This document shows positions 12,729-26,833 of a stretch of 64,000 nt of DNA, one piece after another. Position 1 is the stretch's first letter. Every line of letters begins with the position of its first letter. The stretch lies in the NCBI GenBank assembly GCA_030762935.1, contig CM060890.1:151376129-151440128 (forward strand), read 5' to 3'. A model generated the notes under the pieces. That model had not been told where the DNA came from. It did not search any database and saw only the letters and a program-made list of their open reading frames with translations. This stretch comes from Hymenopus coronatus. Its lineage: Eukaryota; Arthropoda; Insecta; Mantodea; Hymenopodidae. The translations under genes were made by a program, and so were the position numbers.

Positions 12729-14800
12729 AACCTTTTCAGGAATATGGGTTGATACCGGCCTATAACAATCACACAGGGCGTCACCTTAACCTGTTCAGTA
12801 ATATGGGATGATACTGGCCTATAATAATCACACAAGGTGTCACCTTAACCTGTTCAGGAATATGGGTTGATACTGGCCTCAACAATCACACAGGGTGTCA
12901 CCTTAACCTGTTCAGTAATATAGGTTGATACTGGCCTATAATAATCACACAAGGTGTCACCTTAATCTGTTCAGTAATATGGGTTGATACCGGCCTATAA
13001 CAATCACACAGGGTGTCACCTTAACCTGTTCAGTAATATGGGTTGATACTGGCCTATAACAATCACACAGGGTGTCACCTTAACCTGTTCAGTAATATGG
13101 GTTGATACTGGCCTATAATAATCACACAAGGTGTCACCTTAACCTGTTCAGTAATATGGGTTGATACTGGCCTATAACAATCACACAGGGTATCACCTTA
13201 ACCTGTTCAGTAATATGGGTTGATACTGGCCTATAACAATCACACAATCTGTCACAACAACATTTTCAGGAATATGGGTTGATACGGGCCTCTAATAATC
13301 ACACAAGGTGTCACCTTAACCTTTTCAGCAATATGGGTTGATACTGGCCTATACCAATCACACAAGGTGTCCCCACCACATTTTCAGGAATATGGGTTGA
13401 TACTGGCCTATAACAAACACACGAAGTGTCACCATAACCTTTTCAGGGTTATAGGTTGATACTGGCCTATAACAATCACACAAGATGTCACCTTAACATT
13501 TTCAGGAATATGGGATGACACTGGCCTATAACAATCTCATTAGGTACACCACAACATTTTCAGGAATATGGGTTGATACTGGCCTATAACAATCACACAA
13601 GGTGCCACCACAACATTTTCAGGAATATAGGATGATACTGGCCTATAGCAATCACACAAGTTGTCACCTTAAACATTTCAGGAATATGGCTTGATACTGG
13701 CCTATAAAAATCACAAAAGGTGCCACCACAACATTTTCAGGAATATGGGTTGATACTGGCCTATAACAATCGCACAAGTTGCCACCACAACCTTTTCAGG
13801 AATATGGGTTGATACTGGCCTATAACAATCACACAAGGTGCCAGCACAACATTTTCAGGAATATGGGTTGATACTGGCCTATAACAATCGCACAAGTTGC
13901 CACCACAACCTTTTCAGGAATATGGCTTGATACTGGCCTATAACAATCACACAAGGTGCCAGCACAACATTTTCAGGAATATGGGTTGATACTGGCCTAT
14001 AACAATCACACAAGGTGTCACCACAACCTTTTCAGGAATATGGGTTGATACTGGCATATTATAATTACGCAAGGTGTCACCACAACCTTTTCAGGAATAT
14101 GGTTTGATACTGGCCTATAACATTCACACAAGGTGTCACCTTAACCTTTTCATGAATATGGGTTGATACTGGCCTATAACAATCACACAAGCTGTCAGCA
14201 CAACATTTTCAGGAATATGGGTTGATACTTGCCTATAACAATCACGTAAGGTGTCACCTTAACCTTTTCAGAAATATGGGTTGATACTGGCCTATAACAA
14301 CCACACAAGGTGTCAACACAACCTTTTTAAGGAATATGGGTTGATACTTGCCTATAACTATCACACAAGGTATCACCACAACCTTCTCAGGAATATGCGT
14401 TGATACTGGCCTATAATAATCACACAAGGTGCCACCACAACGTTTTCAGGAATATGGGTTGATACTGGCCTATAACAATCACACAAAGTGTCACCACAAT
14501 ATATTCAGGAATATGGGTGGATACAGGGCTATAACAATCACACAAAATGCCACCTTAAACTTTACAGGAATATGGGTTGTTACTGGCCTATAACAATCAA
14601 ACAAGCTCTCCCCACAACATTTTCAGGAATATGGGTTGATACCGGCCTATAACAAACACACAAGGTGTCACCTTAACCTTTTCAGGAATATGGGTTGATA
14701 CTGGCCTATACCAATCACACAAGGTGTCCCCACCACATTTTCAGGAATATGGGTTGATATTGCCTTATAACAATCACACAAGGTGTCACCTTAACCTTTT
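12729..14800. repeat. Block C-L, subtype after B
   Basis: Subtype marks: acagggcgtcacc near 12772, a shortened cctcaacaatc monomer near 12877, no ttttaagg monomer after cacgaagtgtcaccat (13441 passes straight to gggttatagg), and gggtggatacagg near 14515. gggcctctaat is at 13286 and catattataattacgc near 14055. Confidence 0.84.
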
Positions 14801-16390
14801 CGGGAGTATGGGTTGATACTGGTCTATAACAATCACGCAAGGTGTCGCCACAAGATTATCAGGAATATGCTTTGATACTGGTCTATAACAATCACACAAG
14901 GTGTCGCCACAAGATTATCAGGAATATGGGTTGATACTGGTCTATAACAATCACGCAAGGTGTCGCCACAAGATTATCAGGAATATGGTTTGATACTGGC
15001 CTATAACAATCACACAGGGTGTCACCTTAACCTGTTCAGGAATATGGGTTGATACTGGCCTATAACAATCACACAGGGTGTCACCTTAACCTGTTCAGGA
15101 ATATGGGTTGATACTGGTCTATAACAATCACGCAAGGTGTCACCTTAACCTGTTCAGGAATATGGGTTGATACTGGCCTATAACAATCACACAAGCTGCC
15201 ACCTTAACCTTTTCAGGAATATGGGTTGATACTGGCCTATAACAATCACACAAGGAGTCACCTTAACCTTTTCAGGAATATGGGTTGATACTGGTCTATA
15301 ACAATCACGCAAGGTGTCGCCACAAGATTATCAGGAATATGCTTTGATACTGGTCTATAACAATCACACAAGGTGTCGCCACAAGATTATCAGGAATATG
15401 GGTTGATACTGGTCTATAACAATCACACAAGGTGTCGCCACAAGATTATCAGGAATATGGGTTGATACTGGTCTATAACAATCACGCAAGGTGTCGCCAC
15501 AAGATTATCAGGAATATGGGTTGATACTGGCCTATAACAATCACACAGGGTGTCACCTTAACCTGTTCAGGAATATGGGTTGATACTGGTCTATAGCAAT
15601 CACGTAAGGTGTCACCTTAACCTGTTTAGGAATATGGGTTGATACTGGCCTATAACAATCACACAGGGTGTCACCTTAACCTGTTCAGGAATATGCTTTG
15701 ATACTGGTCTATAACAATCACGCAAGGTGTCACCTTAACCTGTTCAGGAATATGGGTTGATACTGACCTATAACGATCACACGAAGTGTCACCATAACCT
15801 TTTAAGGAATATGGCTTGATACTGGCCTGTAACAATCACACAAGGTGTCACCTTAACCTTTTCAGGGTTATAGGTTGATACTGGCCTATAACAATCACAC
15901 GAAGTGTCACCATAACCTTTTCAGGGTTATAGGTTGATACTGGCCTATAACAATCACACAAGGTGTCACCTTAACCTTTTCAGGGTTATAGGTTGATACT
16001 GGCCTGTAACAATCACACAAGGTGTCACCTTAACCTTTTCAGGGTTATAGGTTGATACTGGCCTATAACAATCACACAAGATGTCACCTTAACTTTTTCA
16101 GGAATATGGGATGACACTGGCCTATAACAATCACATTAGGGACACCACAACATTTTCAGGAATATGGGTTGATACTGGCCTATAACAATCACACAAGTTG
16201 TCACCTTAAACTTTTCAGGAATATGGGTTGATACTGGCCTATAACAATCACACAAGCTGACTCCTTAACCTTTTCAGGAATATGGGTTGATACTGGCCTA
16301 TAACAATCACACAAGGTGTCACCTTAATCTTTTCCGGAATATGGGTTGATACTGGCCTATAACAATCACACAAGGTATCACCTTAACCTG
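14801..16390. repeat. Block N-Q
   Basis: Short gtcgccacaagattatc runs at about 14820-15000 and 15290-15530 are separated by cttaacctgttcagg monomers and an acaagctgccacc monomer near 15191. cacgaagtgtcaccat and four gggttatagg monomers follow. cattagggacacc near 16135 and an acaagctgactcc monomer near 16252 lead into block T. Confidence 0.83.
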
Positions 16391-17040
16391 TTCAGGAATA
16401 TGGGTGATACTGGCCTATAACAATCACACAAGGTATCACCTTAAACTGTTCAGGAATATGGGTGATACTGGCCTATAACAATCACACAAGATGACACCTT
16501 AACCTGTTCAGGAAAATGGGTGATTATGGCCTATAACAATCACAAAAGGTATCACCTTAACCTGTTCAGGAATATGGGTGATACTGGCCTATAACAGTAA
16601 CACAAGGTATCACCTTAACCTGTTCAGGAATATGGGTGATACTGGCCTATAACAATCACACAAGGTGTCACCTTAACCTGTTAGGGAATATGGGTTGATA
16701 CTGGCCTATAACAATCACACAAAGTGTCACCATAACCTTTTAAGGAATATGGATTGATACTGGCCTATAACAATCACACAAGGTGTCAGCTTAACCTTTT
16801 CAGGATTATGGGTTGATACTGGCCTATAACAATCACAAAAGCTGCCACCTTAACCTTTTCAGGAATAAGACTTGATACTGGCCTATAACAATTTCACAAG
16901 GTGTCACCACAACATTTTCAGGAATATGGGTTGATACTGGCCTATAACAATCACACAAGGTGTCACCTTAACCTTTTCAGGAATATGGGTTGATACTGGC
17001 CTATAACAATCACACAAGGTGTCACCTTAACCTGTTCAGG
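16391..17040. repeat. Block T: 57-58-bp monomers
   Basis: Consecutive monomers read gggtgatactgg in place of gggttgatactgg and so lose one base; one reads gggtgattatggcc near 16519 and is shorter still. A ttagggaatatg monomer near 16681 ends the short run. caggattatggg, a gaataagacttg monomer and an aatttcacaagg monomer follow. Consensus-like monomers at 16921-17037 join block C-L. Confidence 0.86.
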
Positions 17041-19285
17041 AATATGGGTTGATACTGGCCTATAATAATCACACAAGGTGTCACCTTAACCTGTTCAGGA
17101 ATATGGGTTGATACTGGCCTTAACAATCACACAGGGTGTCACCTTAACCTGTTCAGTAATATGGGTTGATACTGGCCTATAATAATCACACAAGGTGTCA
17201 CCTTAACCTGTTCAGTAATATGGGTTGATACCGGCCTATAAAAATCACACAGGGTGTCACCTTAACCTGTTCAGTAATATGGGTTGATACTGGCCTATAA
17301 CAATCACACAGGGTGTCACCTTAACCTGTTCAGTAATATGGGTTGATACTGGCCTATAATAATCACACAAGGTGTCACCTTAACCTGTTCAGTAATATGG
17401 GTTGATACTGGGCTATAACAATCACACAGGGTGTCACCTTAACCTGTTCAGTAATATGGGTTGATGATGGCCTATAACAATCACACAATCTGTCACAACA
17501 ACATTTTCAGGAATATGGGTTGATACGGGCCTCTAATAATCACACAAGGTGTCACCTTAACCTTTTCAGCAATATGGGTTGATACTGGCCTATACCAATC
17601 ACACAAGGTGTCCCCACCACATTTTCAGGAATATGGGTTGATACTGGCCTATACCAATCACACAAGGTGTCCCCACCACATTTTCAGGAATATGGGTTGA
17701 TACTGGCCTATAACAAACACACGAAGTGTCACCATAACCTTTTAAGGAATATGGCTTGATACTGGCCTATAACAATCACACAAGGTGTCACCTTAACCTT
17801 TTCAGGGTTATAGGTTGATACTGGCCTATAACAATCACACAAGGTGCCACCACAACATTTTCAGGAATATAGGATGATACTGGCCTATAGCAATCACACA
17901 AGTTGTCACCTTAAACATTTCAGGAATATGGCTTGATACTGGCCTATAAAAATCACAAAAGGTGCCACCACAACATTTTCAGGAATATGGGTTGATACTG
18001 GCCTATAACAATCGCACAAGTTGCCACCACAACCTTTTCAGGAATATGGGTTGATACTGGCCTATAACAATCACACAAGGTGCCAGCACAACATTTTCAG
18101 GAATATGGGTTGATACTGGCCTATAACAATCGCACAAGTTGCCACCACAACCTTTTCAGGAATATGGCTTGATACTGGCCTATAACAATCACACAAGGTG
18201 CCAGCACAACATTTTCAGGAATATGGGTTGATACTGGCCTATAACAATCACACAAGGTGTCACCACAACCTTTTCAGTAATATGGGTTGATACTGGCATA
18301 TTATAATTACGCAAGGTGTCACCACAACCTTTTCAGGAATATGGTTTGATACTGGCCTATAACATTCACACAAGGTGTCACCTTAACCTTTTCATGAATA
18401 TGGGTTGATACTGGCCTATAACAATCACACAAGGTGTCAGCACAACATTTTCAGGAATATGGGTTGATACTTGCCTATAACAATCACGTAAGGTGTCACC
18501 TTAACCTTTTCAGAAATATGGGTTGATACTGGCCTATAACAACCACACAAGGTGTCAACACAACCTTTTTAAGGAATATGGGTTGATACTTGCCTATAAC
18601 TATCACACAAGGTATCACCACAACCTTCTCAGGAATATGCGTTGATACTGGCCTATAACAATCACACAAGGTGCCACCACAACGTTTTCAGGAATATGGG
18701 TTGATACTGGCCTATAACAATCACACAAAGTGTCACCACAATATATTCAGGAGTATGGGTAGATACAGGGCTATAACAATCACACAAAATGCCACCTTAA
18801 ACTTTACAGGAATATGGGTTGTTACTGGCCTATAACAATCAAGCAAGCTCTCCCCACTACATTTTCAGGAATATGGGTTGAACCCGGCCTATAACAAACA
18901 CACAAGGTGTCACCTTAATCTTTTCAGGAATATGGGTTGATACTGGCCTATAACAATCACACAGGGTGTCACCTTAACCTGTTCAGGAATATGGGTTGAT
19001 ACCGGCCTATAACAAACACACAAGGTGTCATCTTAATCTTTTCAGGAATATGGGTTGATACTGGTCTATAACAATCAAACAAGCTCTCCCCACAACATTT
19101 TCAGGAATATGGGTTGATACCGGCCTATAACAAACACACAAGGTGTCACCTTAATCTTTTCAGGAATATGGGTTGATACTGGCCTATACCAATCACACAA
19201 GGTGTCCCCACCACATTTTCAGGAATATGGGTTGATATTGCCTTATAACAATCACACAAGGTGTCACCTTAACCTTTTCAGGAAT
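17041..19285. repeat. Block C-L, subtype after T
   Basis: Subtype marks: a shortened ggccttaacaatc monomer near 17113, cctataaaaatcacac near 17235, a ttttaaggaatatggcttg step near 17740, and gggtagatacagg near 18760. The cattaggtacacc monomer is missing. gggcctctaat is at 17527 and catattataattacgc at 18297. The end has repeated gataccggcc and gaacccggcc monomers. Confidence 0.84.
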
Positions 19286-20690
19286 ATGGGTTGATACTGG
19301 TCTATAACAATCACGCAAGGTGTCGCCACAAGATTATCAGGAATATGCTTTGATACTGGTCTATAACAATCACACAAGGTGTCGCCACAAGATTATCAGG
19401 AATATGGGTTGATACTGGTCTATAACAATCACACAAGGTGTCGCCACAAGATTATCAGGAATATGGGTTGATACTGGCCTATAACAATCACACAGGGTGT
19501 CACCTTAACCTGTTCAGGAATATGGGATGATACTGGCCTATAACAATCACACAGGGTGTCACCTTAACCTGTTCAGGAATATGGGTTGATACTGGTCTAT
19601 ACCAATCACGCAAGGTGTCGCCACAAGATTATCAGGAATATGCTTTGATACTGGTCTATAACAATCACACAAGGTGTCGCCACAAGATTATCAGGAATAT
19701 GGGTTGATACTGGTCTATAACAATCACACAAGGTGTCGCCACAAGATTATCAGGAATATGGGTTGATACTGGTCTATAACAATCACGCAAGGTGTCGCCA
19801 CAAGATTATCAGGAATATGGGTTGATACTGGCCTATAACAATCACACAGGGTGTCACCTTAACCTGTTCAGGAATATGGGTTGATACTGGTCTATAGCAA
19901 TCACGTAAGGTGTCACCTTAACCTGTTTAGGAATATGGGTTGATACTGGCCTATAACAATCACACAGGGTGTCACCTTAACCTGTTCAGGAATATGCTTT
20001 GATACTGGTCTATAACAATCACGCAAGGTGTCACCTTAACCTGTTCAGGAATATGGGTTGATACTGACCTATAACGATCACACGAAGTGTCACCATAACC
20101 TTTTAAGGAATATGGCTTGATACTGGCCTGTAACAATCACACAAGGTGTCACCTTAACCTTTTCAGGGTTATAGGTTGATACTGGCCTATAACAATCACA
20201 CGAAGTGTCACCATAACCTTTTCAGGGTTATAGGTTGATACTGGCCTATAACAATCACACAAGGTGTCACCTTAACCTTTTCAGGGTTATAGGTTGATAC
20301 TGGCCTGTAACAATCACACAAGGTGTCACCTTAACCTTTTCAGGGTTATAGGTTGATACTGGCCTATAACAATCACACAAGATGTCACCTTAACTTTTTC
20401 AGGAATATGGGATGACACTGGCCTATAACAATCACATTAGGGACACCACAACATTTTCAGGAATATGGGTTGATACTGGCCTATAACAATCACACAAGTT
20501 GTCACCTTAAACTTTTCAGGAATATGGGTTGATACTGGCCTATAACAATCACACAAGCTGACTCCTTAACCTTTTCAGGAATATGGGTTGATACTGGCCT
20601 ATAACAATCACACAAGGTGTCACCTTAATCTTTTCCGGGATATGGGTTGATACTGGCCTATAACAATCACACAAGGTATCACCTTAACCT
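19286..20690. repeat. Block N-Q, second copy in the 4,301-bp duplication
   Basis: The joint between the two 4,301-bp copies lies in this block, near 19603. The left part (gggatgatactgg near 19525) belongs to the series that normally follows the T-side C-L. The right part repeats 15303-16390, including ctatagcaatcacgtaagg at 19892. Confidence 0.84.
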
Positions 20691-21340
20691 GTTCAGGAAT
20701 ATGGGTGATACTGGCCTATAACAATCACACAAGGTATCACCTTAAACTGTTCAGGAATATGGGTGATACTGGCCTATAACAATCACACAAGATGACACCT
20801 TAACCTGTTCAGGAAAATGGGTGATTATGGCCTATAACAATCACAAAAGGTATCACCTTAACCTGTTCAGGAATATGGGTGATACTGGCCTATAACAGTA
20901 ACACAAGGTATCACCTTAACCTGTTCAGGAATATGGGTGATACTGGCCTATAACAATCACACAAGGTGTCACCTTAACCTGTTAGGGAATATGGGTTGAT
21001 ACTGGCCTATAACAATCACACAAAGTGTCACCATAACCTTTTAAGGAATATGGATTGATACTGGCCTATAACAATCACACAAGGTGTCAGCTTAACCTTT
21101 TCAGGATTATGGGTTGATACTGGCCTATAACAATCACAAAAGCTGCCACCTTAACCTTTTCAGGAATAAGACTTGATACTGGCCTATAACAATTTCACAA
21201 GGTGTCACCACAACATTTTCAGGAATATGGGTTGATACTGGCCTATAACAATCACACAAGGTGTCACCTTAACCTTTTCAGGAATATGGGTTGATACTGG
21301 CCTATAACAATCACACAAGGTGTCACCTTAACCTGTTCAG
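20691..21340. repeat. Block T, second copy
   Basis: Repeats 16391-17040 at offset 4,301, including the run of gggtgatactgg monomers and gggtgattatggcc near 20820. Confidence 0.86.
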
Positions 21341-23586
21341 GAATATGGGTTGATACTGGCCTATAATAATCACACAAGGTGTCACCTTAACCTGTTCAGG
21401 AATATGGGTTGATACTGGCCTTAACAATCACACAGGGTGTCACCTTAACCTGTTCAGTAATATGGGTTGATACTGGCCTATAATAATCACACAAGGTGTC
21501 ACCTTAACCTGTTCAGTAATATGGGTTGATACCGGCCTATAAAAATCACACAGGGTGTCACCTTAACCTGTTCAGTAATATGGGTTGATACTGGCCTATA
21601 ACAATCACACAGGGTGTCACCTTAACCTGTTCAGTAATATGGGTTGATACTGGCCTATAATAATCACACAAGGTGTCACCTTAACCTGTTCAGTAATATG
21701 GGTTGATACTGGGCTATAACAATCACACAGGGTGTCACCTTAACCTGTTCAGTAATATGGGTTGATGATGGCCTATAACAATCACACAATCTGTCACAAC
21801 AACATTTTCAGGAATATGGGTTGATACGGGCCTCTAATAATCACACAAGGTGTCACCTTAACCTTTTCAGCAATATGGGTTGATACTGGCCTATACCAAT
21901 CACACAAGGTGTCCCCACCACATTTTCAGGAATATGGGTTGATACTGGCCTATACCAATCACACAAGGTGTCCCCACCACATTTTCAGGAATATGGGTTG
22001 ATACTGGCCTATAACAAACACACGAAGTGTCACCATAACCTTTTAAGGAATATGGCTTGATACTGGCCTATAACAATCACACAAGGTGTCACCTTAACCT
22101 TTTCAGGGTTATAGGTTGATACTGGCCTATAACAATCACACAAGGTGCCACCACAACATTTTCAGGAATATAGGATGATACTGGCCTATAGCAATCACAC
22201 AAGTTGTCACCTTAAACATTTCAGGAATATGGCTTGATACTGGCCTATAAAAATCACAAAAGGTGCCACCACAACATTTTCAGGAATATGGGTTGATACT
22301 GGCCTATAACAATCGCACAAGTTGCCACCACAACCTTTTCAGGAATATGGGTTGATACTGGCCTATAACAATCACACAAGGTGCCAGCACAACATTTTCA
22401 GGAATATGGGTTGATACTGGCCTATAACAATCGCACAAGTTGCCACCACAACCTTTTCAGGAATATGGCTTGATACTGGCCTATAACAATCACACAAGGT
22501 GCCAGCACAACATTTTCAGGAATATGGGTTGATACTGGCCTATAACAATCACACAAGGTGTCACCACAACCTTTTCAGTAATATGGGTTGATACTGGCAT
22601 ATTATAATTACGCAAGGTGTCACCACAACCTTTTCAGGAATATGGTTTGATACTGGCCTATAACATTCACACAAGGTGTCACCTTAACCTTTTCATGAAT
22701 ATGGGTTGATACTGGCCTATAACAATCACACAAGGTGTCAGCACAACATTTTCAGGAATATGGGTTGATACTTGCCTATAACAATCACGTAAGGTGTCAC
22801 CTTAACCTTTTCAGAAATATGGGTTGATACTGGCCTATAACAACCACACAAGGTGTCAACACAACCTTTTTAAGGAATATGGGTTGATACTTGCCTATAA
22901 CTATCACACAAGGTATCACCACAACCTTCTCAGGAATATGCGTTGATACTGGCCTATAACAATCACACAAGGTGCCACCACAACGTTTTCAGGAATATGG
23001 GTTGATACTGGCCTATAACAATCACACAAAGTGTCACCACAATATATTCAGGAGTATGGGTAGATACAGGGCTATAACAATCACACAAAATGCCACCTTA
23101 AACTTTACAGGAATATGGGTTGTTACTGGCCTATAACAATCAAGCAAGCTCTCCCCACTACATTTTCAGGAATATGGGTTGAACCCGGCCTATAACAAAC
23201 ACACAAGGTGTCACCTTAATCTTTTCAGGAATATGGGTTGATACTGGCCTATAACAATCACACAGGGTGTCACCTTAACCTGTTCAGGAATATGGGTTGA
23301 TACCGGCCTATAACAAACACACAAGGTGTCATCTTAATCTTTTCAGGAATATGGGTTGATACTGGTCTATAACAATCAAACAAGCTCTCCCCACAACATT
23401 TTCAGGAATATGGGTTGATACCGGCCTATAACAAACACACAAGGTGTCACCTTAATCTTTTCAGGAATATGGGTTGATACTGGCCTATACCAATCACACA
23501 AGGTGTCCCCACCACATTTTCAGGAATATGGGTTGATATTGCCTTATAACAATCACACAAGGTGTCACCTTAACCTTTTCAGGAAT
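21341..23586. repeat. Block C-L, subtype after T, second copy
   Basis: Repeats 17041-19285 at offset 4,301: gggcctctaat at 21828, catattataattacgc at 22598, gggtagatacagg near 23061 and gaacccggcc near 23181. Confidence 0.86.
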
Positions 23587-25535
23587 ATGGGTTGATACTG
23601 GTCTATAACAATCACGCAAGGTGTCGCCACAAGATTATCAGGAATATGCTTTGATACTGGTCTATAACAATCACACAAGGTGTCGCCACAAGATTATCAG
23701 GAATATGGGTTGATACTGGTCTATAACAATCACACAAGGTGTCGCCACAAGATTATCAGGAATATGGGTTGATACTGGCCTATAACAATCACACAGGGTG
23801 TCACCTTAACCTGTTCAGGAATATGGGATGATACTGGCCTATAACAATCACACAGGGTGTCACCTTAACCTGTTCAGGAATATGGGTTGATACTGGTCTA
23901 TACCAATCACGCAAGGTGTCGCCACAAGATTATCAGGAATATGCTTTGATACTGGTCTATAACAATCACACAAGGTGTCGCCACAAGATTATCAGGAATA
24001 TGGGTTTATACTGGTCTATAACAATCACGCCAGGTGTCGCCACAAGATTATCAGGAATATGCTTTGATACTGGTCTATAACAATCACACAAGGTGTCGCC
24101 ACAAGATTATCAGGAATATGGGTTGATACTGGTCTATAACAATCACACAAGGTATCGCCACGAGATTATCAGGAATATGGGTTGATAATGGTCTATAACA
24201 ATCACGCAAGGGGTCGCCACAAGATTATCAGGAATATGCTTTGATACTGGTCTATAACAATCACACAAGGTGTCGCCACAACATTATCAGGAATATGGGT
24301 TGATACTGGTCTATAACAAGCACACAAGGTGTCGCCACAAGATTATCAGGAATATGGGTTGATACTGGTCTATAACAATCACACAAGGTGTCGCCACAAG
24401 ATTATCAGGAATATGGGTTGATACTGGTCTATAACAATCACGCAAGGTGACGCCACAAGATTATCAGGAATATGCTTTGATACTGGTCTATAACAATCAC
24501 ACAAGGTGTCGCCACAAGATTATCAGGATTATGGGTTGATACTGGTCTATAACAATCACACAAGGTGTCGCCACAAGATTATCAGGAATATGCTTTGATA
24601 CTGGTCTATAACAATCACGCAAGGTGTCGCCACAATGTTATCAGGAATATGCTTTGATACTGGCCTATAACAATCACACAGGTTGTCACCTTAACCTGTT
24701 CAGGAATATGGGTTGATACTGGCCTATAACAATCACACAGGGTGACACCTTAACCTGTTCAGGAATATGGGTTGATACTGGTCTATAACAATCACACAGG
24801 GTGTCACCTTAACCTGTTCAGGAATATGGGTTGATACTGGCCTATAACAATCACACAGGGTGTCACCTTAACCTGTTCAGGAATATGGGTTGATACTGAC
24901 CTATAACAATCACACGAAGTGTCACCATAACCTTTTAAGGAATATGGCTTGATACTGGCCTGTAACAATCACACAAGGTGTCACCTTAACCTTTTCAGGG
25001 TTATAGGTTGATACTGGCCTATAACAATCACACAAGATGTCATCTTAACATTTTCAGGGTTATAGGTTGATACTGGCCTGTAAAAACCCCACAAGGTGTC
25101 ACCTTAACCTTTTCAGGGTTATAGGTTGATACTGGCCTATAACAATCACACAAGATGTCACCTTAACATTTTCAGGAATATGGGATGACACTGGCCTATA
25201 ACAATCACATTAGGTACACCACAACATTTTCAGGAATATGGGTTGATACTGGCCTTTACCAATCACACAAGGTGTCACCTTAAACTTATCAGGAATATGG
25301 CTTGATACTGGCCTATAAAAATCATAAAAGGTGCCACCACAACATTTTCAGGAATATGGTTTGATACAGGCCTATAACAATCGCACAAGTTGCCACCACA
25401 ATCTTTTCAGGAATATGGGTTGATACTGGCCTATAACAATCACACAAGGTGCCAGCACAACATTTTAAGGAATATGGGTTGATACTGGCCTATAACAATC
25501 ACACAAGGTGTCACCTTAACCTTTTCAGGAATAAT
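23587..25535. repeat. Block N-R (long form)
   Basis: A long gtcgccacaagattatc run to about 24660, with private monomers: gggtttatac at 24003, acgccaggtg near 24026, gataatggtc near 24184 and acaagcacacaagg near 24314. cttaacctgttcagg, cacgaagtgtcaccat, gggttatagg, cattaggtacacc, aaaaatcataaaagg and ttttaagg monomers follow. Confidence 0.84.
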
Positions 25536-26833
25536 GGTTGATACTGGCCTATAACAATCATACAAGGTGTCCCCACAACATTTTCAGGCATATGGGTTGA
25601 TACTGGCCTATAACAATCACACAAGGTGTCACCACAACCTTTTCAGGAATATGGGTTGATACTGCCCTATAACAATCACACAAGCTGTCACAACAACATT
25701 TTCAGGCATATGGGTTGTTACTGTGCTATAACAATCACACAAATTGTCACCTTAACCTGTTCAGGTAAATGGGTGCATACTGGCCTTTAAGAATCATACA
25801 AGCAGCCACCTAAGCGTTTTCAGGAGTGTGGGTTGATACTGGCCTATAGCAATCACACAAGATGTCACCTTAACCTGTTCAAGAATATGGGTTGATACTG
25901 GTCTATAACAATCACACAAGGTGTCACCTTAACATTTTCAGGAATATGGGTTGATACTGGCCTATAACAATCACACAAGCTGCCACCTTAACCTTTTCAG
26001 GAATATGGGTTGATACTGGCCTATAACTATCACACAAGCTGTCGCCACAACATTTTCAGGAATATGGGTTGATACTGGCCTATAACAATCACACAAGGTG
26101 CCACCACATTGTTTTCAGGAATATGGGTTGATACTTGCCTATAACAATCACACACGAAGTCACCTTAACCTTTTCAGGAATAATGGTTGATACTGGCCTA
26201 TAACAATCATACAAGGTGTCCCCGCAACATTTTCAGGCATATGGGTTGATACTGGCCTATAACAATCACACAAGGTGTCACCACAATCTTTTCAGGAATA
26301 TGGGTTGTTACTGCCCTATAACAATCACACAAGCTGTCACAACAACATTTTCAGGCATATGGGTTGATACTGTGCTATAACAATCACACAAATTGTCACC
26401 TTAACCTGTTCAGGTAAATGGGTGCATACTGGCCTTTAAGAATCATACAAGCAGCCACCTAAGCGTTTTCAGGAGTATGGGTTGATACTGGCCTATAGCA
26501 ATCACACAAGATGTCACCTTAACCTGTTCAAGAATATGGGTTGATACTGGTCTATAACAATCACACAAGGTGTCACCTTAACATTTTCAGGAATATGGGT
26601 TGATACTGGCCTATAACAATCACACAAGCTGCCACCTTAACCTTTTCAGGAATATGGGTTGATACTGGCCTATAACTATCACACAAGCTGTCACCACAAC
26701 ATTTTCAGGAATATGGGTTGATACTGGCCTATAACAATCACACAAAGTGCCACCACATTGTTTTCAGGAATATGGGTTGATACTTGCCTATAACAATCAC
26801 ACACGAAGTCACCTTAACCTTTTCAGGAATATG
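25536..26833. repeat. Block S: two 649-bp units
   Basis: Unit starts (ggttgatac after aggaataat) lie at 25536 and 26185; aagcagcc at 25800 and 26449. The first unit has gttgttactgtgc and the second gttgatactgtgc, so the two units carry consistent differences wherever the pair occurs. Confidence 0.87.

Larger units (their letters stand above)
15303..23904. repeat. 4,301-bp tandem duplication (15303-19603 and 19604-23904)
   Basis: Offset 4,301 holds across the segment: ctatagcaatcacgtaagg lies at 15591 and 19892, caggattatgg at 16801 and 21102, and aagcaagctctccccac at 18841 and 23142. The content is N-Q, T, C-L. In the stretches compared I saw one substitution (ttttccggaat near 16333 versus ttttccgggat near 20634). 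The match ends near 24007, where gggttgata becomes gggtttata. The duplication is either very recent or an assembly expansion. Confidence 0.92.

Noticed and set aside
16921..16979. Rho-independent terminator from aaggtgtcacctt
   Set aside because: The one-base loop is too small for a stable RNA hairpin, no T tract follows directly, and no gene precedes it.
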